Shown here one piece after another: positions 7,178 through 16,151 of a stretch of 64,000 bases of DNA. Location of the stretch: the NCBI RefSeq assembly GCF_000383475.1, contig NZ_KB911460.1, positions 806,001 through 870,000 of the forward strand, given 5' to 3'. The notes beneath the pieces were generated by a model. It was given only the letters and a program-made list of their open reading frames with translations, searched no databases and was not told where the DNA came from. Position 1 is the first letter of the stretch, and each line of letters opens with the position of its first letter. The translations under genes were made by a program, and so were the position numbers. The stretch comes from Microbacterium sp. 11MF. GTDB lineage: Bacteria > Actinomycetota > Actinomycetes > Actinomycetales > Microbacteriaceae.

Positions 7178-9291
7178 CCACCGCTCTGTACCGCCGCTAT
7201 CGCCCGGAGACCTTCGGCGAGATGATCGGGCAGAGCCAGGTGACCGAGCCCCTCATGACGGCGCTCCGCAGCGACCGCGTCGGTCACGCCTACCTCTTCT
7301 CGGGTCCGCGCGGCTGCGGCAAGACGACGTCGGCGCGCATCCTCGCGCGCTGCCTCAACTGCGCGCAGGGCCCCACCGACACCCCGTGCGGCACATGCGA
7401 CTCGTGCGTCGAGCTCAGCCGCGGCGGGGGCGGCTCCCTCGACGTCGTCGAGATCGACGCGGCATCCCACAACGGCGTCGACGACGCCCGCGATCTGCGC
7501 GAGCGCGCGGTGTTCGCGCCCGCCCGCGACCGCTTCAAGATCTTCATCCTCGACGAGGCCCACATGGTCACGGCGCAGGGCTTCAACGCGCTGCTCAAGC
7601 TCGTCGAGGAGCCGCCCGCCCACGTCAAGTTCATCTTCGCGACGACCGAGCCCGAGAAGGTCATCGGGACGATCCGCTCGCGCACCCACCACTACCCGTT
7701 CCGCCTCGTCGCGCCGGCCGCGATGCTCGAGTACGTCGAGCAGCTCTGCCAGACCGAGGGCGTCTCGGTAGAGCCGGGCGTCCTGCCCCTCGTCGTCCGT
7801 GCGGGCGGCGGGTCGCCGCGTGACACGCTGTCGCTGCTCGATCAGCTCATCGCCGGGTCCGAGGACGGTGCCGTCGGCTACGAACGTGCCGTCGCCCTGC
7901 TCGGATACACGCACGCCGAGCTCCTCGACGAGGTCGTCGACGCCTTCTCGTCCCATGACGCCGCGGCCGCGTTCGGCGCGGTCGACCGTGTCGTGCAGAC
8001 GGGGCAGGATCCGCGACGCTTCGTCGACGACCTGCTCGAGCGCCTGCGCGACCTCATCATCGTGGCCGCGACCGGCGAGGGCGCCCGCGCCGTGCTGCGC
8101 GGCGTGCCGGTCGACGAGCTTGAGCGCATGGCCCGCCAGGCGGCGGCCTTCGGCACCGATCGGCTCTCGCGGATCGCCGATCTCGTGGTGACGGCCCTCG
8201 ACGACATGACGGGTACGACCTCGCCCCGCCTGCAATTGGAGCTCCTCGTCGCGCGCGTCCTCGCGGCGACGGATGCCGGGGCTCACGCAGCGCCCGTTCC
8301 CGCTGCACCGGTGCAGGCGGCGGCTCCGGCGCAGTCACCCCCTCCCGCCACGGCACCTCCCGTCGCGGCACCTCCCGTTGCGCAGGCACCGGCCGTCGCT
8401 CACGCGCCGGCTACGGCACCCGCTCCGGCCGTCGCGCAGGCTTCCGCGTCCTCCGCTGTCGCCGAACCCGCGTCGCCTGCGCCCGCCGCCGCTCCCGAGC
8501 CGGCGGTGCCCACCGGGCCCGTCACGTTCGAGCAGATCCGCGACTCCTGGCCCGAGATCCTCCGCCGGCTCGAGGACATCAGTCGCACCTCGTGGATGAT
8601 AGCGACGGCCTCGCGCCCGGTCGCGTACGCCGAGGGCGACATCCTGACCCTCTCGTTCCAGAGCCACTCCGACGTGCAATCGTTCAAGAAACTCTCCGCG
8701 GGCAAGGGGCCGAGCGAAGATCTCCGAACCGCGATCCTGTCGGTGCTCGGCGTGCGGGTGAAGTACCTCACCCGTCACGACACCGATCCGACCCCGCCCC
8801 CGCCCGGCGGCGTCGGTCCCGACGTGCCCCCCGAGCCCGACGCACCCGAGGGCGGGTACGGGGTCACCCCTGCCGCGGCATCCCGTCCCACCTCGGCGCC
8901 CCGGTCCGCGCCGGCTGCGGCAGCGCCCGTCACCGAGTGGGCAGTCGCCCCGATCCCGACCGACGACGGCGCTCCGTCCGCCCAGTTCCCCGTGGACGAC
9001 GAGCCCGAGGATGCCGCCCCGTCGCCCGTCCGAACGCTCACCGTGCAGCGCGAGGGCGATGTCCTTCCCGCCGAGGCTCCAACCGACGACGACGAGGACG
9101 ACGTGCCGCCTCCCGTGGACGCCGACGCGCCGGTCCCCGTGCGGACGCCGCCTCCCCGGCTCGCACCGGAACCGCCCCGCGGGCCCCGTCCCGGAGGGAT
9201 CGAGCGGGTCGGCGAGGCCGCCGTCCGCCAGCTCCTGGGTGCGCGCTTCGTCCGCGAAGAGCCGTACACCCCTCCGACGAGGTTCAACTGA
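7174..9291 (+). CDS. dnaX: DNA polymerase III subunits gamma and tau
   Basis: This is the clamp-loader ATPase of the replisome, 705 residues. The AAA+ domain begins MTTALYRRYRPETF and has Walker A GPRGCGKTT (44-52). The zinc-binding cysteines are at about 60, 63, 72, 75 and 78, and DEAHM is Walker B. After about residue 370 a long Pro/Ala-rich linker leads to a tau-type C-terminal domain. A second acidic Pro-rich stretch and a short basic tail follow. I prefer the GTG at 7174 over that at 7171, because it follows a TAGTCT box by 6 bases and gives the usual MTTALYRRYRPE start. I saw no slippery A-tract for frameshifting. recR follows after 3 bases. Confidence 0.95.
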   Translation: MTTALYRRYRPETFGEMIGQSQVTEPLMTALRSDRVGHAYLFSGPRGCGKTTSARILARCLNCAQGPTDTPCGTCDSCVELSRGGGGSLDVVEIDAASHNGVDDARDLRERAVFAPARDRFKIFILDEAHMVTAQGFNALLKLVEEPPAHVKFIFATTEPEKVIGTIRSRTHHYPFRLVAPAAMLEYVEQLCQTEGVSVEPGVLPLVVRAGGGSPRDTLSLLDQLIAGSEDGAVGYERAVALLGYTHAELLDEVVDAFSSHDAAAAFGAVDRVVQTGQDPRRFVDDLLERLRDLIIVAATGEGARAVLRGVPVDELERMARQAAAFGTDRLSRIADLVVTALDDMTGTTSPRLQLELLVARVLAATDAGAHAAPVPAAPVQAAAPAQSPPPATAPPVAAPPVAQAPAVAHAPATAPAPAVAQASASSAVAEPASPAPAAAPEPAVPTGPVTFEQIRDSWPEILRRLEDISRTSWMIATASRPVAYAEGDILTLSFQSHSDVQSFKKLSAGKGPSEDLRTAILSVLGVRVKYLTRHDTDPTPPPPGGVGPDVPPEPDAPEGGYGVTPAAASRPTSAPRSAPAAAAPVTEWAVAPIPTDDGAPSAQFPVDDEPEDAAPSPVRTLTVQREGDVLPAEAPTDDDEDDVPPPVDADAPVPVRTPPPRLAPEPPRGPRPGGIERVGEAAVRQLLGARFVREEPYTPPTRFN
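8281..8515 (+). repeat. Pro/Ala-rich low-complexity linker of DnaX
   Basis: Imperfect repeats of Ala-Pro-Val, Pro-Ala and Pro-Val-Ala codons encode a flexible linker between the AAA+ domain III and the tau-specific region. The repetition is degenerate at the DNA level. Confidence 0.6.
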
Positions 9292-9294
9292 CCC

Positions 9295-9888
9295 ATGTAC
9301 GACGGCATCGTCCAAGACCTGATCGACGAGTTCGGACGCCTTCCCGGCATCGGACCAAAGTCAGCGCAGCGCATCGCGTTCCACATCCTGCAGACCCCGT
9401 CCTTCGATGTGTCCCGATTGGCGCAGCTGCTGTCCGAGCTCCGCGAACGGGTGCGGTTCTGCGAGATCTGCGGCAACGTCTCCGAGCAGACCCAGTGCTC
9501 GATCTGCCGCGACCCGCGCCGCGACCGCACCTTCATCTGCGTCGTCGAGGACGCCAAGGACGTCTCGGCGATCGAGCGCACCCGTGAGTTCCACGGGCTG
9601 TATCACGTGCTCGGCGGCTCGATCAGTCCGATGGCGGGCATCGGCCCCGACGATCTGCGGATCGCGCAGCTCATGCAGCGACTCGCCGACGGCACGGTGA
9701 CCGAGGTCATCCTCGCGACCAACCCCAACCTCGAAGGCGAAGCGACGGCGACGTACCTCAGTCGCCTGCTTCGGACGCTCGAGATCAGCGTCACCCGGCT
9801 CGCATCGGGTCTTCCGGTCGGCGGTGACCTCGAGTACGCCGACGAGGTCACCCTCGGTCGTGCGTTCGAGGGTCGCCGCGCGGTCTGA
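9295..9888 (+). CDS. recR: Recombination mediator protein RecR
   Basis: RecR works with RecF/RecO to load RecA at single-strand gaps. The 197-residue length is standard. An N-terminal helix-hairpin-helix ([14 protein letters not shown], about 15-28) is followed by a four-Cys zinc finger (C56, C59, C68, C71). The Toprim domain ([14 protein letters not shown] and later) and a C-terminal Walker B-like end complete the protein. It starts 3 bases after the dnaX stop, the conserved dnaX-recR pairing, and probably depends on translational coupling. It ends 2 bases from a convergent hypothetical gene. Confidence 0.96.
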   Translation: MYDGIVQDLIDEFGRLPGIGPKSAQRIAFHILQTPSFDVSRLAQLLSELRERVRFCEICGNVSEQTQCSICRDPRRDRTFICVVEDAKDVSAIERTREFHGLYHVLGGSISPMAGIGPDDLRIAQLMQRLADGTVTEVILATNPNLEGEATATYLSRLLRTLEISVTRLASGLPVGGDLEYADEVTLGRAFEGRRAV

Positions 9889-9890
9889 GC

Positions 9891-10289
9891 TCAGTCGGTC
9901 GGGGCGAACAGCTCCGGCTCATGCGCGAGCGTACGCTCGACGGCGGCTGCGATGTCCTCGTCCTCGATGCGGTACTCCTCGGTGACGCGTTCCTCGGCTT
10001 CGCGCCACGCATCGTCGTCGCCGATGCCCGCGGTTTCGTCGTACTCGGCTGCCGCGCGGTCGACGGCTTCGGCGGTCGGCTCGAGACCCAGCGTGCGGTA
10101 GCCCTCGGCTACGGCTTCGAGCGGGAACTCCTCATCTGCGGAGTGGGCTTCGATCGCGTTCCAGAAACCGCTGCCCTGGACCGTGGCGTGGAAGGTGAGG
10201 ACCCGTCGGACGGCGAGGTCGCCGGGCAGGGAGATGGGCTCGTCGAGGTCGACGGCACGGTTCCAGATCTCGTCACTCGCAGAGCTCAT
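9891..10289 (-). CDS. Hypothetical acidic protein, possibly DUF4375/DMP19-like
   Basis: I do not firmly recognise this 132-residue, strongly acidic, helical protein. The stretch GSGFWNAIEAH and the regular helix pattern after it resemble DUF4375 (DMP19-like) domains, but only weakly. It has no signal peptide or membrane segment. A TAGGCT box (10296-10301, reverse strand) ends 6 bases before the ATG, which predicts a leaderless mRNA starting in the 3' end of the exporter gene region. It is convergent with recR. Confidence 0.7.
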   Translation of the reverse strand: MSSASDEIWNRAVDLDEPISLPGDLAVRRVLTFHATVQGSGFWNAIEAHSADEEFPLEAVAEGYRTLGLEPTAEAVDRAAAEYDETAGIGDDDAWREAEERVTEEYRIEDEDIAAAVERTLAHEPELFAPTD

Positions 10290-10308
10290 GCGGCGAGCCT
10301 AGGGGAGG

Positions 10309-11700
10309 TCAGGAGCGCTCACGTGCCCGGGCACGGATGACGGTGCCGAGCGAGGCGCGCAGCGGCTGACCGACGTAGATGCCGAGCGAGGCGCCGACCG
10401 CGAGGGCGATCCCCACCGTCGCCGCCGACGCGAGGGTCGTGAACCCCGACAGGAGCAGGGCGGTGCTGCTGCCCGATTCGACGACGCCGAGGAGACCGCG
10501 GAAGACGGCGGCTCCGGGGACCATGGGGAGGATCGCCGCCGTCGTGATCGCGACGGACGGCACGTGCAGCCGATAGGCCGCGAGAATGCCGACGAGGCTC
10601 CCCGCGAAGGCGCCGACGCCGCTGGCGGCCGCCGTCTCGAAGCCGAGACCGGATGCCGCGGTGTACCCCGCCCAGGCGACGACGCTGAGGCCCACGCTGA
10701 CCGCGACGACGCGCAGTCCTGCTCCGTTGTAGATCGTGACGGAGACGGCGATGAGAGCCGCGCCGACGAACTGCAGCGGAAGGGGGCCGAACGGCAGCGA
10801 GTCGTTGGGGACGTCCATCCCGGCTCCGACCACCCGGGCGGTCTCGAGTCCCGCGAGGATGCCGAGGACGACGCCCAGGGTCTGCGTCATGAGCTCGAGG
10901 ATGCGGCCCGTCGCCGTCAGGGCGAAACCGTCGATCGCGTCCTGCGCGGCGCCCACCACGGTGAGCCCCGCGAGCATCAGCACGATGCCCGACGCGACGA
11001 TCACCGTCGGTTTGATGTCCTGCGCGACCGGCCACCCCGTCGCCTCGAGGCTCGGAGCGACGGCGGCGATGAGCGTCAGGACGAACGCGCCGGCGACCTG
11101 GCTGAAGAAGAAGGGAACGTGGACCCGGCCGAGGAGGAACTGCGTGATCGCGGCTCCTCCGGCGGCGATGAAGGAGAGGAGGATGACGAGCCAGTTGGCG
11201 CCGAACATCACCGCCACGCCGACCGCGAGGAGCGCCTGCGCGGCGATGATGACGGGCGGGTGGTAGGCGAAGGGCGTGCGGCGCACGATGCGGAACTCGG
11301 CGCGGGCGGCTTCGACCGGCATCCCGCCCCTGATCTGGGTGACGAGGGCCTGCAGTCGCTGCAGGCGGGCGTGATCGGGGGCCTGGCTGCGGACGACGCG
11401 CATGAGCGTGATCGGCTTGTCGGCGCCGCTCCGGTGGTGCGCGACGGTGATCGAGTTGTAGCTGACGTCGACGTGGACGGGATCGAGCCCGTAGACGCCG
11501 GCGACCCGCACGATCGTGAGGGTGACCTCGCTCGCGGGCGCCCCCGAGGCGAGCATCGACTCCCCGATGCGGATGCTGAGATCGAGGACTCCGACAGCGA
11601 AGGCGTCGTCGATCACCGGCAGCATCTCGGTGTGCGGCGCCGAGTTCTCGGGGGACCGGACGAGCGCCTGCAGCGACGTGAAGAACTGGCGTCGTCCCAT
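10309..11700 (-). CDS. Threonine/serine exporter family protein (ThrE type)
   Basis: This 463-residue protein has a cytoplasmic N-terminal domain of about 150 residues. It includes the family-typical block DLSIRIGESMLASGAP and the RGGMP segment. Ten or so hydrophobic segments follow in two halves, the ThrE architecture (both ThrE domains fused in one chain, as in Corynebacterium ThrE). It would export threonine or serine by proton antiport. It is divergent from lysC, the first enzyme of the threonine/lysine pathway, which fits an overflow role. The ATG at 11700 follows a TAGGCT box by 7 bases. The frame is open upstream, but that part is antisense to lysC and is not credible coding sequence. 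Confidence 0.88.
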   Translation of the reverse strand: MGRRQFFTSLQALVRSPENSAPHTEMLPVIDDAFAVGVLDLSIRIGESMLASGAPASEVTLTIVRVAGVYGLDPVHVDVSYNSITVAHHRSGADKPITLMRVVRSQAPDHARLQRLQALVTQIRGGMPVEAARAEFRIVRRTPFAYHPPVIIAAQALLAVGVAVMFGANWLVILLSFIAAGGAAITQFLLGRVHVPFFFSQVAGAFVLTLIAAVAPSLEATGWPVAQDIKPTVIVASGIVLMLAGLTVVGAAQDAIDGFALTATGRILELMTQTLGVVLGILAGLETARVVGAGMDVPNDSLPFGPLPLQFVGAALIAVSVTIYNGAGLRVVAVSVGLSVVAWAGYTAASGLGFETAAASGVGAFAGSLVGILAAYRLHVPSVAITTAAILPMVPGAAVFRGLLGVVESGSSTALLLSGFTTLASAATVGIALAVGASLGIYVGQPLRASLGTVIRARARERS

Positions 11701-11707
11701 GGCATCC

Positions 11708-11713
11708 AGCCTA
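11708..11713 (-). promoter_or_regulatory. -10 box TAGGCT of the ThrE-type exporter (leaderless)
   Basis: TAGGCT on the reverse strand ends 7 bases before the ATG at 11700. A TGACGC hexamer 18 bases further upstream is a possible -35 element. Confidence 0.45.
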
Positions 11714-11765
11714 AATGAGGTGCTCCGGCGGGCGTCACATGGCCGAGCGCGTACGTCGTCCTCCC

Positions 11766-11797
11766 TAGGATGGGAGCGGGCGTGCGTCACCGCCCGC
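11766..11797 (+). promoter_or_regulatory. lysC promoter (-10 TAGGAT) and leader hairpin
   Basis: TAGGAT at 11766-11771 is a plausible -10 box for lysC. The transcript would start with a stem-loop of 7-bp arms (GCGGGCG at 11776-11782, CGCCCGC at 11791-11797). A GGGAG ribosome-binding site follows 8 bases before the lysC ATG. No lysine riboswitch is recognisable in this short leader. Confidence 0.4.
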
Positions 11798-11832
11798 CGG
11801 CTGCGCCCGGCATCCACCCGGGAGTATCCGAC

Positions 11833-13119
11833 ATGGCCCTGATCGTCCAGAAGTACGGCGGTTCGTCCGTCGCCGACGCCGAGAGCATCCGTCGCGTCGC
11901 GAAGCGGATCGTCGACGCCCGACGTGCCGGTCACGACGTCGTCGTCGCCGTCAGCGCGATGGGCGATACGACCGACGAGCTGCTCGACCTGGCCTCCCAG
12001 GTCTCGCCCCTGCCGGCGCCGCGCGAGCTCGACATGCTGCTCTCCAGTGGCGAGCGGATCTCGATGGCGCTGCTGGCGATGGCGATCAACTCGATGGGCT
12101 TCGAGGCGCGCTCGTTCACCGGCAGCCAGGCCGGGATGATCACCGACAGCTCCCACGGAGCCGCGCGCATCGTCGACGTCACTCCGGTTCGCGTCCGCGA
12201 GGCGCTCGACGAGGGAGCCATCGTCATCGTCGCGGGCTTCCAGGGGTTCAGTCGCGACACCCGCGACATCACGACGCTCGGCCGCGGCGGGTCCGACACG
12301 ACCGCCGTCGCCCTCGCCGCCGCGCTGAACGCCGACGTCTGCGAGATCTACAGCGACGTCGACGGCATTTTCACGGCTGACCCACGCGTCGTGCCGAAGG
12401 CACGCAAGCTCGCGACCGTCACGTCCGAGGAGATGCTCGAGCTGGCCGCGAACGGGGCGAAGGTGCTCTACATCCGCGCCGTCGAGTTCGCCCGCCGCCA
12501 CGGCGTCATGATTCACGCCCGCTCGACCTTCAGTTCGGGCATCGGCACCTATGTTCTCGGTGCGGGGATGACCGCCCCCGACCACGAAGAGGGAGAAGAG
12601 ATGGAAGAGCCCATCGTCACCGGTGTCGCCACCGACCTCAGCCAGGCCAAGATCACCGTCGTCGGCGTCCCGGACGTCCCCGGCAAGGCCGCCGACATCT
12701 TCAAGATCGTCGCCAAGTCCGGCGCGAACGTCGACATGATCGTGCAGAACGTGTCGGCTGCCGCGACCGGCCGCACCGACATCTCCTTCACTCTCCCCAA
12801 GGCCGAGGCGTCGACGGCGCTGCGCGCCCTGTCGGTCGAGCAGAGCGCGGTCGGCTTCGACAAGCTCGTCCACGACGACCAGATCGGCAAACTCTCGGTC
12901 GTCGGCGCCGGCATGCGTACGCACTCGGGCGTCTCGGCGACGCTGTTCGAGGCCTTGTCGACGACGGGCGTCAACATCGAGATGATCTCGACCTCGGAGA
13001 TCCGCATCTCGGTCGTCGTGCGCGGCGATGACCTCGCCGAGGCGGCGCGCGTCGTGCACACCGCCTACGGGCTCGACGGCGACACCGAAGCCGTCGTCCA
13101 CGCCGGCACCGGTCGCTGA
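11833..13119 (+). CDS. lysC: Aspartate kinase, alpha subunit
   Basis: This enzyme phosphorylates L-aspartate, the first step to lysine, threonine, methionine and diaminopimelate. The 428-residue chain has the amino acid kinase fold ([17 protein letters not shown] start, [16 protein letters not shown] nucleotide/substrate site). A tandem ACT regulatory region follows from about residue 260. The GRTDISFT segment keeps the Thr that aligns with the residue changed in feedback-resistant Corynebacterium lysC alleles, so lysine/threonine inhibition is expected. The ATG at 11833 is preceded by GGGAG. The regulatory half has its own internal start (see 12601). asd is not adjacent but lies 1.8 kb downstream, past a sigma-factor/NmrA pair. 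Confidence 0.95.
   Translation: MALIVQKYGGSSVADAESIRRVAKRIVDARRAGHDVVVAVSAMGDTTDELLDLASQVSPLPAPRELDMLLSSGERISMALLAMAINSMGFEARSFTGSQAGMITDSSHGAARIVDVTPVRVREALDEGAIVIVAGFQGFSRDTRDITTLGRGGSDTTAVALAAALNADVCEIYSDVDGIFTADPRVVPKARKLATVTSEEMLELAANGAKVLYIRAVEFARRHGVMIHARSTFSSGIGTYVLGAGMTAPDHEEGEEMEEPIVTGVATDLSQAKITVVGVPDVPGKAADIFKIVAKSGANVDMIVQNVSAAATGRTDISFTLPKAEASTALRALSVEQSAVGFDKLVHDDQIGKLSVVGAGMRTHSGVSATLFEALSTTGVNIEMISTSEIRISVVVRGDDLAEAARVVHTAYGLDGDTEAVVHAGTGR
12601..13119 (+). CDS. lysC: Aspartate kinase beta subunit (internal in-frame start within lysC)
   Basis: An in-frame ATG at 12601 is preceded by AGGGAG with 5-base spacing, a far better ribosome-binding site than that of the full-length gene. 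It would produce a 172-residue protein beginning [19 protein letters not shown], which consists of the ACT domains only. This matches the known alpha2beta2 aspartokinases of Corynebacterium and Bacillus, where beta is translated from inside lysC. The site and spacing are seen directly. The existence of the product is inferred from the family. Confidence 0.75.
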   Translation: MEEPIVTGVATDLSQAKITVVGVPDVPGKAADIFKIVAKSGANVDMIVQNVSAAATGRTDISFTLPKAEASTALRALSVEQSAVGFDKLVHDDQIGKLSVVGAGMRTHSGVSATLFEALSTTGVNIEMISTSEIRISVVVRGDDLAEAARVVHTAYGLDGDTEAVVHAGTGR

Positions 13120-13123
13120 CGCG

Positions 13124-13867
13124 TCAGCGCTGAGAGTCGAGCCACTCGTCGAAGCTCGGCCCGGCGATGGTGGCGCCCGGTCCCGGCAGGGCGAGGCCCT
13201 CGCGCATGCCGCGCATCTGAGCGCCCGGGATGCTCACCGGGACGACGAGCCGCCGAGATCCGTCCCGGCGAATCCAGGCCCGGATCATCCGGTCCAGGCG
13301 TTCCTCGCGGGGACCGGCGAGGTCCGGTACCCGCCCCTGCGGGCCCGCGACCGCGAGGTCGACGAGCCGCGCGGCGACCGCCGCCGCGGCCACCGGTTGC
13401 GCTCGCGCCCGCGGTGCCAGCTGCACGGGCCCGAGACGGGCCTGCGAGGCGACCTGCCCTGCGAACTCGTGGAACTGCGTCGCCCGCAGGATGCTCCACG
13501 GCACCGCGCTCTCCTTGAACAAGCGCTCCTGCAGGACCTTGCCGGCGTAATACCCGTTCGGATTCCGGTCGATGCCGACGATCGACAGCAGTACCGCGTG
13601 TTCGACCCCGGTGCGCGCCGCCGCGTGGAGAAGGGCGCGGGATGCCGCGGAGAAGAACTCCGTCGCCGTTGCCGCGCTGGTCGTGCCGACGCTCGCCACG
13701 TCGATGAGCGCATCCGCCCCCGCCAGTGTGCGCTCGACGGCTGCGCGGTCCCGCAGGTCCACCCCCGCGGCACGCGAGAGGACGGCGACGTCGTGCCCCA
13801 CCTCCCGTGCCCGCTCCACCACGAGTCGTCCCACTGTGCCGGTCCCGCCTGCCACTGCGATCTTCAT
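13124..13867 (-). CDS. NmrA-like NAD(P)-binding protein (atypical SDR)
   Basis: This 247-residue Rossmann protein begins MKIAVAGGTGTVGRLVVERA, the GxxGxxG dinucleotide motif. It lacks a clear catalytic YxxxK, as in NmrA/HSCARG-type atypical SDRs that sense redox state or reduce unknown substrates. GAAGGGACGAC before the ATG at 13867 can serve as a ribosome-binding site. It is divergent from a SigJ/ECF41 sigma factor. ECF41 genes are typically paired with a carboxymuconolactone decarboxylase, oxidoreductase or epimerase-type protein, so this is likely its regulated partner. The reaction is unknown. Confidence 0.85.
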   Translation of the reverse strand: MKIAVAGGTGTVGRLVVERAREVGHDVAVLSRAAGVDLRDRAAVERTLAGADALIDVASVGTTSAATATEFFSAASRALLHAAARTGVEHAVLLSIVGIDRNPNGYYAGKVLQERLFKESAVPWSILRATQFHEFAGQVASQARLGPVQLAPRARAQPVAAAAVAARLVDLAVAGPQGRVPDLAGPREERLDRMIRAWIRRDGSRRLVVPVSIPGAQMRGMREGLALPGPGATIAGPSFDEWLDSQR

Positions 13868-13887
13868 GTCGTCCCTTCCGAAGGTGT

Positions 13888-13901
13888 GTCACTGTGGTGA
13901 C
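13888..13901. promoter_or_regulatory. Dyad GTCAC-N4-GTGAC between the NmrA-like gene and sigJ
   Basis: A perfect inverted repeat of 5-bp arms lies between the divergent genes. Each arm contains TGTCAC/CGTCAC, which resembles the TGTCAC -35 element described for ECF41 sigma factors and points outward on both strands. I could not find a convincing CGTC -10 element at the expected 16-base spacing. Confidence 0.35.
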
Positions 13902-13943
13902 GACGCAGCCTCCGCGAATGTGAGGCCCGGGACGGAGATCGTC

Positions 13944-14825
13944 ATGACGGATGCCGCGACCCGCCGGATCGGCGACGTGGACGCCTACCGCCGTACGCTC
14001 GTCGCCGCCGCCTACCGCATGCTCGGGACGTTGGCCGACGCCGAGGACGCGGCGCAGGAGGCCTACGTCCGGTGGCTCCGGTTGGACGCGGGCGAGCGCG
14101 AGGCCATCGAGAACCCCGGCGGCTGGCTCATGCGCGTGACGGGGCGGATCTGTCTCGATGTCCTCGGCTCCGCGCGAGTCCGGCATGAGACGTACGTGGG
14201 GGAGTGGCTGCCCGAGACGATTCCGGTCGGCACGGCGAGCGGCGACCCCGCCGCCGTCGTCGTCGGGGCGGAGGAAGTGTCCACGGCGCTGCTGTTGGTG
14301 CTGGAGACGCTCACCCCCGCCGAGCGCGTGGCGTTCGTGCTGCACGAGGTGTTCGCGGTGCCGTTCGCCGAGATCGCCGGGGTGCTGGGGAGGTCCGCGG
14401 CCGCGTGCCGCCAGCTGGCGGCATCCGCTCGTCGTCACGTCGGACGCCGCGCGGGGGCCAGCGTCCCGCGGAGTCGTCACGACGAACTGATCGCAGCCTT
14501 CGCGGCGGCGAGTGCGAGCGGGAGTCTCGACGCCCTCGTCCGTGTGCTCGCGCCCGACGTCGTCCTGGTTTCCGACGGTGGCGGGATCGTGTCCGCCGCG
14601 CGGCGGCCGGTCCGCGGGGCAGACCACGTCGCGCGCTTCCTTCTCGGGCTCGCGGCGAAGCAGCCGACCGCGACCTACGAACCGGCCATCACCGGAGACG
14701 GGCTCGGTTATGCGATCCGGGTCGACGGCGTCATCGTCGCCGCCGTCACCTTCGCCACCGACGGTGAGCGGATCACCCATGTCTGGATGATGCGGAACCC
14801 CGAGAAGCTCAGCGCGTGGGTGTGA
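13944..14825 (+). CDS. sigJ: RNA polymerase sigma factor, SigJ/ECF41 family
   Basis: This 293-residue sigma factor has region 2 at about residues 12-80 (LVAAAYRMLGTLADAEDAAQ). Region 4 follows (AERVAFVLHEVFAVPFAEIA, then the HTH). A C-terminal SnoaL-like extension of about 110 residues includes a DGGG segment, as known for ECF41 factors, where the extension controls activity in place of an anti-sigma factor. The ATG at 13944 starts just before region 2; the frame is open upstream only as antisense of the NmrA-like gene. It probably controls the divergent NmrA-like gene and itself. The signal is unknown. Confidence 0.88.
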   Translation: MTDAATRRIGDVDAYRRTLVAAAYRMLGTLADAEDAAQEAYVRWLRLDAGEREAIENPGGWLMRVTGRICLDVLGSARVRHETYVGEWLPETIPVGTASGDPAAVVVGAEEVSTALLLVLETLTPAERVAFVLHEVFAVPFAEIAGVLGRSAAACRQLAASARRHVGRRAGASVPRSRHDELIAAFAAASASGSLDALVRVLAPDVVLVSDGGGIVSAARRPVRGADHVARFLLGLAAKQPTATYEPAITGDGLGYAIRVDGVIVAAVTFATDGERITHVWMMRNPEKLSAWV

Positions 14826-16019
<1,194 letters not shown>

Positions 16020-16021
16020 GA

Positions 16022-16070
16022 CGGATGCCGGGTCCCGCCGCGCGCGGTCGGGCCCCCGGCATCCGCCTTT
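16022..16070 (+). terminator. Terminator after asd, built from an inverted GGATGCCG pair
   Basis: The arms CGGATGCCGGG (16022-16032) and CCCGGCATCCG (16055-16065) are perfectly complementary over 11 bp and followed by CCTTTCAT. It ends the asd transcript 3 bases after the stop codon. The arms are the word repeated throughout this window. Confidence 0.75.
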
Positions 16071-16143
16071 CATCAGGGGAAAGAACACGCATTCCTGCCG
16101 CCTCGACCGGCGGCGGGCGGCGACCCGGGCCGTAGCGGCGACG

Positions 16144-16149
16144 TAGACT
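16144..16149 (+). promoter_or_regulatory. -10 box TAGACT before mqo
   Basis: TAGACT ends 2 bases before the first ATG (16152) and 8 bases before an in-frame GTG (16158). The position therefore favours a leaderless start at the GTG. CGACCC at 16121-16126 is a weak -35 candidate with a 17-base spacer. Confidence 0.45.
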
Positions 16150-16151
16150 GG

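Noticed and set aside
7054..8286. A 410-codon frame antisense to dnaX
   Set aside because: It has repetitive Asp/Glu/Arg/Gly composition typical of antisense shadows and overlaps a certain gene.
7162..9291. SRP RNA gene near dnaX, as in many Gram-positive genomes
   Set aside because: There is no gap before dnaX (it overlaps the asparaginase gene), and the conserved SRP RNA loop sequence was not found in the window.
11714..11832. Lysine riboswitch upstream of lysC
   Set aside because: The leader is only about 60 bases after the -10 box and shows one small hairpin. It is too short for the ~170-nt lysine aptamer.
11701..13101. N-terminal extension of the ThrE-type exporter to 930 residues
   Set aside because: The extra part is antisense to lysC and has no protein-like pattern. 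The ATG at 11700 follows a good -10 box.
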